A DNA stretch of 64,000 nt from Casuarina equisetifolia (Eukaryota; Streptophyta; Magnoliopsida; Fagales; Casuarinaceae): NCBI GenBank assembly GCA_028551475.1, contig CM052354.1:13204785-13268784 (forward strand). Direction: 5' to 3'. Below, piece after piece: positions 1-11,899 of the stretch (the first letter of the stretch is position 1; each line of letters starts with the position of its first letter). A program made the translations under genes and the position numbers. The notes beneath the pieces are model-generated. The model worked only from the letters and a program-made list of their open reading frames with translations, had not been told where the DNA came from and made no database searches.

Positions 1-600
1 TACAGGTCGAAGCAATCCTAAGAATCCAACATAATCAAACCACGTTTAATTTTTAATTTTTGATTTTTTGGATCAAGCTCTTTGGAACGACGAATAGTTC
101 TTTAGATGCTCTAGATTAAGTCGACTTTTAGTTAACAATATTCAATCTATTTAAATACGACCCAAGGAAGTAGTCCACTTTGTTTGGACCCAAGGAATCC
201 TTCCAAATAAAGGTAACCAAACCATTTGTCCGTTTTCTTTTCCTTAATGCAAATTGGAAATGTTTATGCTAATGGAGCCTGTGGAAAGACGACCCTCGGT
301 TGCTTCCCAAGTCGACGATAACAACGTTGTTGGATGCTTTCGGACAAAGGCGTTAAAGTGGGAAGAAAAAAACCGCAGGTGGGATATCATGGGAACCTTC
401 TCATCCGTCTTTGAACCTACAATTACGGTAGCTTCTCCCTCAAACGCCGTCGTGCGAAGTCCACGCTAAACTTTAACCAACTTGTCTTCACCGTCTTCCT
501 CGAACTTCTCCGAAAAGGGACCGGAAGGGATTCGAAAGGTGTGAATCGGGAAAATTTCTGCATTTTACTAAATGACCGTTCTATATATAAACAAAAATTG
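1..600. repeat. Dispersed/duplicated segment, copy A
   Basis: This stretch is repeated in diverged form at 2215-2940, about 2.35 kb away. Shared landmarks are the block around 75-130 (CTTTGGAACGACGA, then a CTAGATTAAGTCG-like string), the AATAAAGG-type stretch near 205, and the block 240-480 containing GACGATAACAACGTTGTTGG. The 240-480 part also has weaker relatives at about 36340-36720 and 38880-39050. The 71-codon frame at 254-469 is not kept in register between copies, so I do not call a protein. Function unknown; it may be the flank of an old gene duplicated with the DUF4220 cluster. Confidence 0.6.
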
Positions 601-1430
601 TCAAGAAATCAAAGCAGTACAACAACAACCATGTACCAAAATACCAAAAGACATTGATCGAGAAAAGTAAAAAAATCAATCACTTGCTAGTTCAATGGTA
701 AGTTAGCCAAACTTAAGATATTTTGATACTAGGTTTGATACTCGGCTGTATGAGTTTGGGTGTATGAATAATATTAAAAAATTATAAAAAAATACAAATT
801 TTTGTGATTTGAGATTCGTTAACAACATTGTTGACTTGCTAAAACTGGAATAGATGGAAGAAATAAGGTTAAGGAAATTATCAAAAATTATGTTGATAAG
901 ATAAAGAGTTTTATCACCTCTTAAATTGATTTTCAAGTTGAATAATAGGCTTCTTAATATGTTATTAGAGCCATAACTTCTCTTAGTACTCTTATAGGCT
1001 TCTACTAACTATGTTTGGGCATTACCCTTGAAAAAATCAAATATTGTTTATAAGATAAAAGGTTCCACCATCTCTTATGTTGGCTTTTAGATTGAATAAT
1101 GGGCATCTTAATGGTTACAAAAGAAATACATTTTACGGGATTCCTTAGTCCTAATTTATAAGAAAAGTTAGAAATCAAAGTAACAAATCAGATAGTTGCC
1201 AAATTCCAAAAAGATAACAATAATCAGGAAGAACAAAAGGCGAAAAATACACATTTTTGTGGTTCAAGATCATCCGTATTTTCATGATATTAGGGAGTAA
1301 TTTTACAGTACAATGGGAGAGAAAATGACATGAGCTTGTACCGCTTAACTCTTATTAATTCTTTGCGTTTGTTTAGTTACTTTCCTTCTTTCAATGCCAT
1401 GGCTTTTCTTTTAACTCGTACTTTTTCCTT
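601..1430. other. AT-rich stretch, no gene seen
   Basis: No coding region is supported. There is a diverged direct repeat of about 70 bp: 893-960 and 1046-1120 share the pattern TAAGATAAA(G/A)G followed by CACC/CCATCTCTTA and GAATAAT(A/G)GGC. This resembles LTR-derived sequence in general character, but no primer site or element end is visible. Confidence 0.5.
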
Positions 1431-2214
1431 CTTCTATTGGGTCTAAGCGCTTTGGAACGTCGATAATCCCTTTGAGGCTCTGGATTAAAAGCATCTCCGC
1501 TTGGTGTTAAAATGATTCTTGTGACCTACACGTGATACCATCCATAAAAATGGTGTGTTACATTGGTCTTAAGAAACAGTATGCGTGTCAAATTTTACTC
1601 TATTGGTGTGTAAACGAATACAAATCAGTTCTTAAATAAATCAATTCACACGTCATATTGAAGTACTAAAGCTGGTAAAGATTGAACGGTAGCAATCGTG
1701 AAGGTGACCCGTTAACCAAAAAAAAAAAAAGAAAAACAGAAAAAAAAAAAGAACAGTGCATTCACGGAGGTAGTTGTCCATCCAGAAGAGGAAAACAAAA
1801 AAGCCCATCTAATCTCTTGTTTCCAAGAAGCAATAATACAGCATTGAATCCTCAAATCCCAATTTTAAATCTAAGAAATTTATCCTTAATTTAGCCACAC
1901 GAATTTTAACAACAGTAAATGTATCTTGTTATTCTATTATTTTATTCTTTGATAAATAAAGTCATATATTTATAAAAAAAATGATGTTGATGGTCAGCCA
2001 TCTAGAAGAGGAAAACAAAAGGGTCATCTTCTCATTTGTTGTCGTAAAGCAAGTATACAGAATTGAATTATGAATCTCCTATTTTTAAATCTAAGAAATC
2101 TCTCCCAATTTGACAACTTGCTACAAATATGCTCCATCGCTATCCTAACTTTGTCATGAGAAAACATGGCATGTGTTTGAAACAGCGTGTCAGGTGACTT
2201 AGAAAGTAGCATTG
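1430..2214. repeat. Duplicated block with two copies of an about 120-bp segment
   Basis: The segment at about 1770-1900 recurs at about 1995-2120 and again at about 38640-38770. All three copies share CCATC(C/T)AGAAGAGGAAAA, a CAAGAAGCAA-type string and AAATCTAAGAAA. The block 1430-1510 shares CTCTGGATTAAAAGCATCT with 16297-16317. No reading frame is conserved between copies. Confidence 0.5.
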
Positions 2215-2940
2215 CTTTACAAAACGGAATGTTATTGGGCGAACCAATCCAAAGAATCAAAGATAATCAAACCACGGTTTTTTTTTTAATGGTCTACGCT
2301 CTTTGGAACGACGATTTGTCCTCTAGGTGCCCTAGATTAAGTCGGCCAAAAATAATCCATCTATTCAAATACAAAAGAACCATTTCAATGGAATATCCCT
2401 TAGATGTCTCCCTCATATAGCTGTTGTTTTGACGTGTTCTCCACCCCTTATATGTCCACCAATAGCTCCGTCCATATCCTGCTTTCTTCGCAAACAAGTC
2501 AGTTGCTTTAACAAAAAACGCGTCACTTGACTTCGAAAGTAGCCTGGAACATGGAATCCTAGCAAATAAAGGAAACTAAACCACATTTCCTTTTTCTTTT
2601 CTTTAATGCAATTGGAAATGTTTCTGCTACTGAAGCCTGTGGAAAGCCGACCCTCGGTCACCACCCAAATCGACGACAACAACGTTGTTGGATGCTTTCC
2701 ACCAAAGGCGTTAAAGTCGGAAGAAAAGGAGCAGCAGGTGGGATACAATGGCAAACTTCTCATCCGTCTTTCAACCTACAATTACCATTTGCTCCTCCCT
2801 GAAACGCTATCGAGCGAAGTCCACGCTAAAATTTAACCAGCTTGACTTTACACTCTTCCTCGTACTTCTCCGGAAATGGACAGGAAGGGCTCTAAGGTTT
2901 ATAGATAGACATGGCGTTGAAGATTGGTCGTTTTTTTAAA
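2215..2940. repeat. Dispersed/duplicated segment, copy B
   Basis: Second copy of the 1-600 segment, in the same order and orientation. The 2606-2836 open frame (76 codons) contains a short peptide stretch related to the frame in copy A (DDNNVVGCF), but the frames diverge afterwards through indels. I treat it as non-coding duplicated DNA or a degenerate exon. Confidence 0.55.
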
Positions 2941-3018
2941 ACCATGAAGGTGTTAAATTGAGATAATTTCTGCGTTGCATTCTCCGACTGGAGAGAAAGG
3001 TTACAAAAAGGTAAAATA

Positions 3019-3234
3019 AGCTCCAACAGTTATATCAATTGGTATTAGGCACGAAGAAGGCATGATGTAGATGATGTTGCTGTATCCTGGTAGGTTACCA
3101 TCTGCAAATCCTGGTTCTGTCAAAACCAGTAATACTTGTCAGAAAAGAAGCTCCCGCAGTTATATCACTGTGTATTAGGCACGTAGAAGGCATGACGCAA
3201 GTCATGTGACTCTATCCTCGTAGCTTACCATCTG
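3019..3234. repeat. 86-bp direct repeat separated by 44 bp
   Basis: Copies at 3019-3104 and 3149-3234 share AGCTCC.(A/G)CAGTTATATCA, GTATTAGGCACG.AGAAGGCATGA and a TATCCT(G/C)GTAG(G/C)TTACCATCTG end. They start and end at matching points, so this is a local duplication. Nothing suggests coding. Confidence 0.75.
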
Positions 3235-3616
3235 GACGCACCATTTCCTACGCGGGAAATAGACCCTAGTTAAGGCATCGCACCATGAACTTGGTTTTCT
3301 TCACATCCAATTCCTTCATGTTTTCACTCTTTCGTGGAGGCGTCACAGGTTGAATTTAACTATATTTTTACTTTCATTTGCTTGTTTTGGAAGTTAGACT
3401 GCTTCCATGTGCTTTTAAATCAACTTTTGGTATGAGTGAGGTTACTGACCTAATATCATAACTCTAAGTCAATTTTCGCAACTCTTTACCTATAAACAAA
3501 AACTTTATAGGAAGCGTTTCTTTATGCTTGGATAATCGGTGTATCGCAAACAGTATGCAAGGATTTCACATTGTTTAAGTTTGACATAACAATCTACTTT
3601 TATATAAAGGAAATGT
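3235..3616. other. No gene seen
   Basis: No long frame, RNA gene or recognisable element. The sequence becomes increasingly AT-rich toward the poly-T that starts the LINE tail at about 3617. Confidence 0.5.
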
Positions 3617-4010
3617 CTTTTTTTTTTCTTTTTTTTTTTCGGGGAAAGCTAAGTTTGTATTAAGAAAGTTTAGTGTATAAAAGCAAAGAAGCATATCTAA
3701 GTATTGTAAAGTTACAAACCTTACAAGAAACAAAGATTAAAAGCCTTTGAGTTTCACTTGCATAATTTTTCTAGGACAATTTTATATTCTGAAATAAATA
3801 AGTTTTATCTTGTATAATTTTCTTTACTGTTACCAATAAAATTAAAATGTTAGTGGTTTTGCTCTAAAAGCATATGCTATTACATTTAGCCTTTGTATAG
3901 TAAATACAAGCTAAAAAAAGTATCTTAATATAGTTAATAGCCAAATTTCTTTTTTTAATTGCTATGATCATCTATTTTAGTTCTTCATTTGCTAATTTGA
4001 TGTTAAATTT
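3617..4010 (-). mobile_element. L1-type LINE remnant, 3' end, minus strand
   Basis: Read on the minus strand this matches the 3' ends at 8156-8508, 17825-18200, 18866-19238 and others. They share a C-terminal region of the LINE polyprotein (degenerate, with stops), then a 3' UTR ending AATACAAACTTA-like and a long A tract, seen here as poly-T at 3617-3639. 5'-truncated and non-functional. Confidence 0.65.
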
Positions 4011-4869
4011 CACTTTGAATAAAGATAGTCTTCCAAAGTATCATTGTCCATATATATTCGAGAAAAACAACCTATGTTTTTGACTTGGAATTAATAAAAA
4101 TCATAATATAAGTTAATTAAAGAGAGCCATTGTAAAAAGTCAATTTTGAAAAACTAGTCATCCAACTTAATTATGATTGTTGATGCCACTGGTTCAAATT
4201 AGATTATATGAACACAACTCTTCATCAACTAGTCAAAGGTCCTTGTAATTTTTTTTTTTGCAATAAAGGTAGACCTAAAAAAAAAATATCTTTGTTTTGG
4301 AGATGATTGTTGGATATGAATGGACTTTTTAAAAGTAATTTTTTTTTATTAATTTCAAACATTAAAGGAGAGGAAAAAAAATATATGCTTGGTGATGAGA
4401 TTTAATGAGAAAAAAATAAGATTACTATCTCACTCTTAAATACTATGTTCCAAGTAACAGTAGTTGACTTTGAAGTGACGATTGAAAAATTAAAAGCTAC
4501 AAATTCCAAAGACTTACTCAACATTTGAAGAGTTATTCACAAAGATGGTACTATCTGTGAATAATAGCGTGAACTTTATATAAGCCTTAATTCATCTCCA
4601 ATGTGAAAGAAAGATAAGGATTTACATAGTTAAATTAAGAATACCAAGAACAAAAGATAAAGAAAAAAAAAAAAAAGGACGAAAACATTCCATTTGCTCT
4701 TAGCAGCCATGACGAAAATTAACAAGGAGGAATTAGATTTTTGTAGACTAAATGCCTTAACTCTATTCTCCCCTTCTGTAGATTGACATGCTGAGAACAT
4801 CACGAGGGAGATTGCTTATGAAAAATCCATAGTCTCTCTTTTCTTTAGCATACTATATATAAAGGTAAA
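4011..4869. repeat. Diverged flank-type repeat, no gene
   Basis: About 4350-4460 resembles 16850-16980 and the middle of the 20-26 kb tandem units: a purine-rich GGAGAG(A)n run, then GATTTAATGAGAA and CTCACT....CATAGT. About 4495-4625 weakly resembles 35990-36120. No reading frame is maintained. Confidence 0.4.
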
Positions 4870-6600
4870 GGGGAGACCTAGTATTTTACTTATGTGCCTC
4901 TCTTGTAGTTCTAACTGATAACTCTATATTTTATAGAGTTATTAGTAGTATTTTAGGTAATGTTTAATATATTTTTTATTAAATTATATTTGTATTTAAT
5001 TATATTTAATTATATTTTGTTATTTTATGCAGCAAACTCAAAATAGAAGAAAAAGAAGAAAAAGAAATAGAAAACCATGAAAAAGGAATAGAAAAGAAAA
5101 TAAGGAGCAAAGTCAACAGAAAGACCCGTGGAGAAAGAGAAAAAGAGACAAAGGAACCAACAGTGGAACGAATGATTGTCGGTGAATAGAGGAAAAACGC
5201 GTGAGGCTTTTATCTAGCAAAAAGAGACCAGAGAAGCGGCTTTTATCGGGGAAGAGAGAGAGAAACCGAGAAAGGGAGAAAAGACCGGCGGCGGACGAAT
5301 CGAGGAAGGGGATCTCGCCGGAGCTCAAAGACGACGCGCGACAGCGCGCGTCTCAGGAGTAGAACGCGGCGGTCGTGCGACAGCCGACCGCCGTTGTCTT
5401 TTCCGGCGAGAACCCATCACCGGCATTTGAAGTGTAGTTTCCGGTCATTTTATAGCGATTTCCGGCGATCTGAAAGCAGATCTGGGCTCCTAGAGTGATT
5501 TCTGGCATTTCTGTAGCAGATTGGAGCAGTTTCAAGGCGGTTTCCGGCGACAACGGCGAAAGCCATCCGAGCCTTCTCTGCTAGATCTACGTCATTTTGC
5601 TGCAGATTTGGGCGATATCTCATTAGATCGGCAGTCCAGGGATCGTGACCGGCAATTTCTAGAGGTTTTCGTGAAGCATGGTGGTGGCGCACGGCGGCGC
5701 GTGACCGGCGCGTGACCGGCGACTGGCCGGCGCGTGGTGGAGGCGCGTGGCAGCGCGTGGAAGCTCCTTTTCACCCCGTTTTTCTGACAGAACCTCTTCG
5801 ACCCCCTGATGTGCAGATTTGTGCAATCCTTTTGTGATTTGAAGACATTTTTGGTGACAGCTTAATGTTTTTAATTTACATAATGTTTTGTTCACGTTTT
5901 TGCATTGATTTAGTTTATGTAAATATGTTATTTTAATTTATTGTGTTAGAGCTATGATGGAACTTAATTATAACGTATGAATGTTATGATTGTTTGTGCT
6001 TTGTGAGGTATTTTATGAATGTGAAGTTGCATGTTACTGATCTTAATGCATTTAAGTGATTAGCTACCACTTAGATGATCTGATTTGCATATTTGAGTTC
6101 GAACGACGACGATATGCAGTTGCTTCATGTAATATGCAACCATAGATTAATATGGATAGAAATATACCATATGATTTGTGTGGCTTTAGGTGTAAACTGG
6201 AATATTCACATATCTTAATGCGCTCAGTTCATTTAATTCATATGCAGACTCACAGTGGATTAATGAGCTAAGTAGGTTCGCTACACCTAGACATAGGGTA
6301 GTGAATAAGTTAGGAAATTCCGCCATCATATAAGTAGAATTAATCTTGCTAGCATGGATAATAAACATTTGTACTGAGTAATTAGGTGAAATCAAAAGCT
6401 CTAGCACATTTCGTTTATCAATTTTAGATTAATTTAGTTATTAAATTCATGTTTTACTATTTTTGATTAGCTAGATAAACTCTAGGATCTATTCACCGTT
6501 AGTAATTAATTAGTTTAGTAAACACCAATCTTCGTGGGACGATATCTGTACTTATCATTATATTACTTGTTTGACATGTACACTTGCATGTAAAATTTCA
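4870..6600 (+). mobile_element. Possible non-coding LTR-retrotransposon (LARD-like) block, copy 1
   Basis: About 740 bp (5860-6600) is clearly homologous and co-linear with 27880-28615. Both copies include TTAAGTGATTAGCTA, ATGCA(G/A)TTGCTTC, TGGTGTAAACTG, CATAG/AAGATAGTGAATAA and an end block TTCACCGTTA.TAATTAATTAG then GACATGT.CACTTGC. That end block resembles sequence common in plant Ty3-gypsy-related elements; this is recall, not a search. 5240-5770 is strikingly GC-rich with many CGGCG strings and has no counterpart in copy 2. A TATATATAAAGG box lies at about 4853. No gag or pol frame was recognised. Confidence 0.4.
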
Positions 6601-6759
6601 CCGAACACTAACTTATACAAAACTAATAGTAGAGCTATGCTTCACACAAACTATTACAAATTCAACTCTTAAGAACCCATATATTTTGTTTAATTAGATC
6701 AACCCAGAATCCATTACTATAAGCCTACGTTTGTGAGCTCATAAAAAATAGGCTAACAC

Positions 6760-7500
6760 TTTATAAAGAGAAATGAATCAGTAAACGTAATAAATGGATT
6801 ACAAGAATTTGCAAGAGCTATTGGAGTGTTCTTTGAAAATGTTGCCTCCATACCAATAGACCCCTCAGTTTTACTTTTCCTCTCTCCATCTCTCTGGCGC
6901 ACATGACTTCAGCTTTTGAGCCACGGACCAAGCTGTAATCTCCATGATTTGATAAATCCTCTGCCATGGAAGATACCTCGTCAGATGCTACGTTAATTGA
7001 ATCAACAAGCTTATAGATTCGTCATGGTTTTTAAATAAAGCAGCTCACGTCACACGACATTAGTGTCATTAACGCACTACCACCAAAAAGAAAAAAAAAA
7101 CGAAATTTAAAATAAAAAGAGATCCGAATCTGAAATGAATAAATATAAAAAAACAAATGTGGTAGAGACAAAGACGGAAATTTCATTGAAATTGCTTTTC
7201 TGAAATGAGAGATACTAACCAAAAGTATATACTTTTGCAAGTGGAGGGAAAGCCATTGTGAATGAAAATTAACTAAGTTATCTATTCAATCCCGGACCAA
7301 TTCAGCTTCACACAATTGGAGGTATGAAAATCCAATTAGGTCATTGTAATCAAAGGGAAAATAATAATAATAGGTTTTATTAGACCTATGGATTGATCAT
7401 AGCTTAGAGGATAGTGACTTATAATCATTACCTTAAGGAATAACTTGTAATTATTGTCTAAAAGGATGACGTTTGTCAACTTTATGGTACCACTTCTTGA
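6760..7500. repeat. Dispersed flank-type repeat, copy 1
   Basis: Homologous stretches lie at 17220-17700 and 19680-19985, with weaker matches at 10490-10740. Landmarks are GTTGCCTCC, GTAATCTCCATGAT, GAAGATACC and GTTTTTAAATAAAGCAGC, followed by CACGTCACACGA. In all copies this is followed by a purine-rich run and a TGCAAGTG(G/T)-containing block that also occurs in the 20-26 kb tandem units. This suggests a common ancestral intergenic or promoter sequence. No gene seen. Confidence 0.55.
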
Positions 7501-7521
7501 TTATAGAAATAATGAACCTAA

Positions 7522-7551
7522 TCTTATCTTATCTTATCTTATCTTATCTTT
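7522..7551. repeat. (ATCTT)n microsatellite
   Basis: About six perfect ATCTT units inside an AT-rich stretch upstream of the copia fragment. A simple sequence repeat with no other significance seen. Confidence 0.95.
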
Positions 7552-7659
7552 TCTTTTATTTTAAGGCCCATAGTGTGAATGTTCTAAGACTTATGGCAAA
7601 AAATGAAAAGACTGCTATAAATTGAATGGATTTTCACCAAATTTCAAGAATTTTGTTGG

Positions 7660-7865
7660 GAATCACTCACATTTTTGGGAGAATGTATGCTCACCCGTAC
7701 TCACATTATGAAAAAAATGCTATCTTTTGTTTTGCATGGTCATACCTCTTATGAGAGACTTAATGGAAAGACTCCTAATTTCTCACATCTAAGAGTTTTT
7801 TGTTGTCCTTGCTGTGCCATGTCAAGGAATGGCCTTTCTTTATGTCTTATTCCATAAAGAAATAT
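7660..7865 (+). mobile_element. Ty1/copia integrase fragment, 5' half
   Basis: The frame 7675-7857 contains GECMLTRTHIMKKM, then LHGHTSYERLNGKTPNF and HLRVFCC. This matches the copia integrase motif order W-GE-x-TA-Y-IN, GKTPxE-L.GKxP and HLRVFGC. Residues normally conserved are changed (alanine-tyrosine-isoleucine-asparagine is degraded; Gly of VFGC is Cys), so it is non-functional. The frame breaks near 7820-7865, where a LINE begins. The copia reading resumes at 8509. Confidence 0.8.
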
Positions 7866-8508
7866 ACAAAAAATTGCGTCAAGTGAATATTGAGATTTAA
7901 GAGTATAATTTGATATAATCAGGAGAAATCAGCAAACATAACTTCATTGGTTGGCTACTATGTAGGGACAAACTTCCTACAGTAGAAGTGATTTCTTAAT
8001 GGCTCCCCTCAATTGATATGTATTGTAGTTTCTGTGACTCTTAATATGAAAGTAGATCACACTTGTTTTTTCAATATACTTGGACAAGCCAGATTTGGAG
8101 AAGTATTCTAGCATAACAAGGCCTTCATAAGGACATCGACGATTGGAGTTTTGAATTGCAATGGATGATTAAAATAACTAAGGAAAAGAATTTGGCTGTA
8201 AAGCTTTTTAAACTTCCCTTTTTAACATGTCTTTATCGTATATGGTTTGAACGTAATTATAAACGTTTTCAAAATAAGATTGTTGATATACCAATTTTGT
8301 TAACTAGAATTAATAGAGCAGTTCATAGAAGAGCATCTCTATTTAGGAATATCAAACTTTCTCAAGTAAATGTTTTATTATGTCATAGTTGGAGAATTCC
8401 AAATTCTATTTTTTCTTAGATGAATTATAATGCTAGCGTATACGCCTAAGTTTTTATATTTTCTTATTTTTTGATGAATAAACTCATATATTCAGAAAAA
8501 GAAAAAGG
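7866..8508 (+). mobile_element. L1-type LINE, 5'-truncated, inserted into copia
   Basis: 7930-8155 translates (with breaks) to a zf-RVT-like stretch: G-W-L..RDKLPTVEVIS.WLPS, CSFCDS and SHLFFQ. 8156-8419 encodes 87 residues of the end of the LINE polyprotein, including IWFERNYKRFQNK. It ends at TAG 8417-8419, then a short 3' UTR and an A-rich tail ending about 8508. Copia integrase sequence lies on both sides. ATAAAGAAA occurs at 7854-7862 and again at about 8511-8519, which fits a target-site duplication. Several paralogous tails occur in this window. Confidence 0.75.
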
Positions 8509-8790
8509 TATAAAGAAAAATTTGCCGCACAAGCTATTCCCAACATTTTTATGGAATATTCCTATGGACAAAAGGGGTACAAGCTATATGACAAAGAAAT
8601 AAGGCTTTTTGTTAATAGGGATATGCATTTTCATGAAAATGTTTTCCCATTTTCAAATATAGAGATTGTGTCACATTCTTCTAAAGATACCATTTTTGCA
8701 ACATTTGTGAATGATGAGCCTACATCGCAAGTTATTAAATCAAACCCTAATCTACTTTGCCATAGATTTCCACTCCTCATTCTTTAGACA
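8509..8790 (+). mobile_element. Ty1/copia fragment, continuation after the LINE
   Basis: The frame 8551-8787 contains EYSYGQKGYKLYDKE, then FVNRDMHFHENVFPFSN. This is the segment that follows the integrase core in copia polyproteins (GY..QKGYKLYDL....F.SRDV.FHE..FPF). It continues the reading broken at about 7865 and ends without the reverse transcriptase. Degenerate. Confidence 0.85.
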
Positions 8791-10489
8791 TGGACATTTA
8801 TGTATCATATGCCCTCTTCACATATATGCCTTCACCAATATCAGATCCTCCTTCGGCCTTTGCACTAGAGTTCTTTTGTGATCAAGTTGGTAAATGCATA
8901 TATTCTTTGAGTCCATTACAGAAATGCTTTTTACAGAGGTCACAAGCGTACTACCAAAATTATGTACTCCCACAACTGGAGCTTTGGGGACAATTGTGTG
9001 CTTTTTAAGAAATTTCATTTCAGAAACCAATGAGTAAGAGTCTGTGGTAAAATGTTTTTGAGTTCTTTTACATGGGAGTTTTCTTTTTCCGCTAGTCTCC
9101 ATTTCCACGGCTTACGGTGTTGGTCTTCTCAATTCTTAATGCATGTGGTTTCCTTACAATCTTGTGCTCGTGTGCTTTTGGAGGATGACTTACGTAAAGA
9201 GTATTTGAAGAAGACGAGATCTCTCAAAATAGAGGCCCTAAAGAGACTGAGTTGATGAAACTGATAGTTAAGAAGTGTAATAACTAGACAAGTAGCAATA
9301 AAGCACCAAAGTGTTCAAGACGTGGTGATGTAAATGCTTTTGCTTCTAGCCCTCCATTTCTGACCCTTTTTTTTTTTTTTTTATCATTACCAAAGTGAAA
9401 GATAAGCTTATTTTTCATTATGCTAATTGTATCATGTGCTCTGTCCTTTAGATTTAACTAAGTTAAAAGAATGGTTGCAAAATATTATGTCCCTCAAGTT
9501 AAGTTAAAAGACTAAGGTGTGAGAATTAGTTTTAACATGTTTCTTTTAAATATCATTAATAATTTGAGCTTTTATAAGCTTGAACTCACTACAGATCCCC
9601 ATAAGCCTGTAATAGTCCACTACTCTCTACAATCCGTGACAACTCACTCCACAGTGACGCTTACTTTGACTTAATCAGTATTACCACAAGTTTTTCTTTT
9701 TTGTTGTGACCTGAACTTAGGATGTGTGATTACTCAAATACCAAATATTATGTGTCTCAACTATTGAACCAAAAGATTTATATTTGAAAACTAATTCGCT
9801 ACATTTCCTTTAGATTCCATCATCAATGTGAGTCTTGATGAAATCTGAACATTTTAGAAGTTCTAATGTGCCTTAAGAACAACCCTTAAGGTGTGGTTAG
9901 GATAATTGTCGTGGGCTGTTTAATGTCTCTTAAAATGTAGTTCTTAAGACGTGGCGTAAGAATAATTATGGTGTAACTGGCCAACGTATCTTTTATCAGT
10001 AACTTATGGTATGAATTTATGAACAACTGCAATAAAGCTTTTGATTTATGATAAATGTGTGGGTGGATTGTGGCGTCGGGGTTAATAACAAACGGTTCAA
10101 GGGCCACCAAATTGCCCCTGGTTCGACCAGATATTTACGAAAGAGTCCCGCACAGCAAGACCAATTCCAAAATCTATTAGCCGGGAGGACATCTCATCGA
10201 AGATTCCCATCAGCGTCGTTCTCGTTAAACAAGTGATTTCAATCCATTTTCAAATCCGAATCATCTCCCATCTCATCTTTTCACTTGTTGAGAGGACAAG
10301 CTATTTAGTTAGTTTTTCTAATAAAAGTTATATTATGTTATATTTATGAAAATGTCTTCTTTTTTTCTGAAAACAGATTGGAAAAAAAAATATCCATCCA
10401 TTGAAACCTATAAATCTCATTAGGATGTGATGCAACAAGTAGGCAATTATATATAGAGCGCGAATTCAGTTTATGCAAACAGAAAACAA
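8791..10489. other. No identifiable gene
   Basis: Several 60-95 codon frames on both strands (for example 8818-9108 minus, 9052-9255 plus) show no family resemblance. They may be further copia-derived debris or unrelated. A diverged direct repeat of about 30 bp lies at 9886-9917 and 9944-9975 (CTTAAG(G/A).GTGG and ATAATT). A T tract occurs at 9367-9382. Confidence 0.4.
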
Positions 10490-10745
10490 AAGAAAAAAAA
10501 AACCCAATGTGATGGAGACAAAGAAGGCAATTTCATGAAAATTGGCTAGAGATATAAAACTTTAATTAAGTCACTGAAAAAAAAGAAAAAATAATTGCAA
10601 TAAATCTCATTAAACTTGTGCTGGAAATAATAGCTCATTGACTTGTAATCATCATCTTAAGTTATAGGCTGCAATTGTTACCTCAAAGGGTGCTATATAT
10701 CAACTTTATGATACAACTTTTAGACTAGGAACGATCTTGTATGCA
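10490..10745. repeat. Flank-type repeat, partial copy
   Basis: Matches 7110-7490 of the first copy: GTG(G/A)T(A/G)GAGACAAAGA, ATTTCAT.GAAATTG, CTTGTAAT(C/T)AT and CAACTTTATG.TAC. It adjoins the LINE remnant that starts at about 10780. Confidence 0.45.
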
Positions 10746-10779
10746 AAACTTATTTTTACTTTTTGTTTCCTAGTTTTTT

Positions 10780-11760
10780 CACACATTTTTAAAATTTTTT
10801 AATGAATATATGAGTTTATTCATCTGAGAACAAAAGAATACAAAAATTTAGGGATATACCCCAACATTACAACTCATGTAAGAGAGGATCAAGTTTTTTA
10901 TTTTTTTGTTATAACACAACAAAATATTTACTTAAGAGGATATAATATTTCTAAATAGAGATGCTTTCTTACGTACTACTCTTCTAATTTTAGCTGACAA
11001 TATTGATATTTCAACAATCCCAATTTAAAAATATCTGCAATTTCGTTCAAATCATATACAATAAATATATATTAAGAAAGAAAGTTTAAGGAGCTTTGTA
11101 GTTAATTTTTTTTAGTTGCTTTAATCATTTATTACAATTTAGAATTTCAATAGATGATAATCCTATAAAAGCATTATTGAACAAGGATAATTTGTCAAAT
11201 TTGTCTAATGACACTAAAAAACAAGTGTGATTTTCTTTCAAATTAAAACCTATAGAAATTATAATTTAGGTTAATTCAGGAGAGCTACCAAAATAACACT
11301 TTTGTTGTTTGAAGTATGTTCTTGCAAATGAGTCATCTATTGAAGTTGTGTCTATTGATTCTACTTGATCATATCAAGTTATATCATTCAATCTTAACAT
11401 TAACTTGATGAAATTTCTAGCATGCCTTTTTTTGCCTCTTTACAATAATAAAAAGGCTTGGATAAATGTGAGAATTTGTCTTAGTTTGGGAAGACCTCTT
11501 TAACTCAATGCTTATTTCCTTTGATGTCAAGATGTATAACTAAGATTTTATTGTATTTATTATTATAAACCTATTTGCTCTATAATGATGAACTTGAATA
11601 ATTTATGAGATTTCAGAGTAACTGCCTTAATAGAACTTTATTCCACACTTTGAGGTCTAGTAGTCCAAATTCTCCTTCCTTTTTAGGTAAGGAGATAATG
11701 TGCCAAGTGACATTGTAAGTTTTATGATTTTTCAAATAGATGGTGTGAGAACATTAATTT
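10780..11760 (-). mobile_element. L1-type LINE remnant, longest copy, minus strand
   Basis: On the minus strand the order is as follows. 11760-11600 encodes a post-RT segment with LPKKEGEFGLLDLKVWNKVLL, close to the LINE motif LPK.EGGLG(L/I)..L..WN.A. Next comes a zf-RVT-like stretch near 11300-11200, and then the same C-terminal/3' UTR block as the other LINE tails, ending in an A-rich tract at about 10780-10800. Several stops and frameshifts make it a pseudogene. At nearly 1 kb it is the best template in this window for aligning the shorter copies. Confidence 0.7.
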
Positions 11761-11899
11761 TTTGCTCTTTGGATTTATAGAACACCTAACAATCATCTTC
11801 TTAGTCATAAATTAGTTTTGCATCTGGTATGAAAAATGAAAAAGATGATCAGAAAAGTCGCTTCAATACTATTGCTAATTTATACGAAATTTATTAAAA

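Noticed and set aside
5113..5895. Several overlapping frames in the GC-rich stretch
   Set aside because: High GC removes stop codons by chance on both strands. No family resemblance and no consistent frame.
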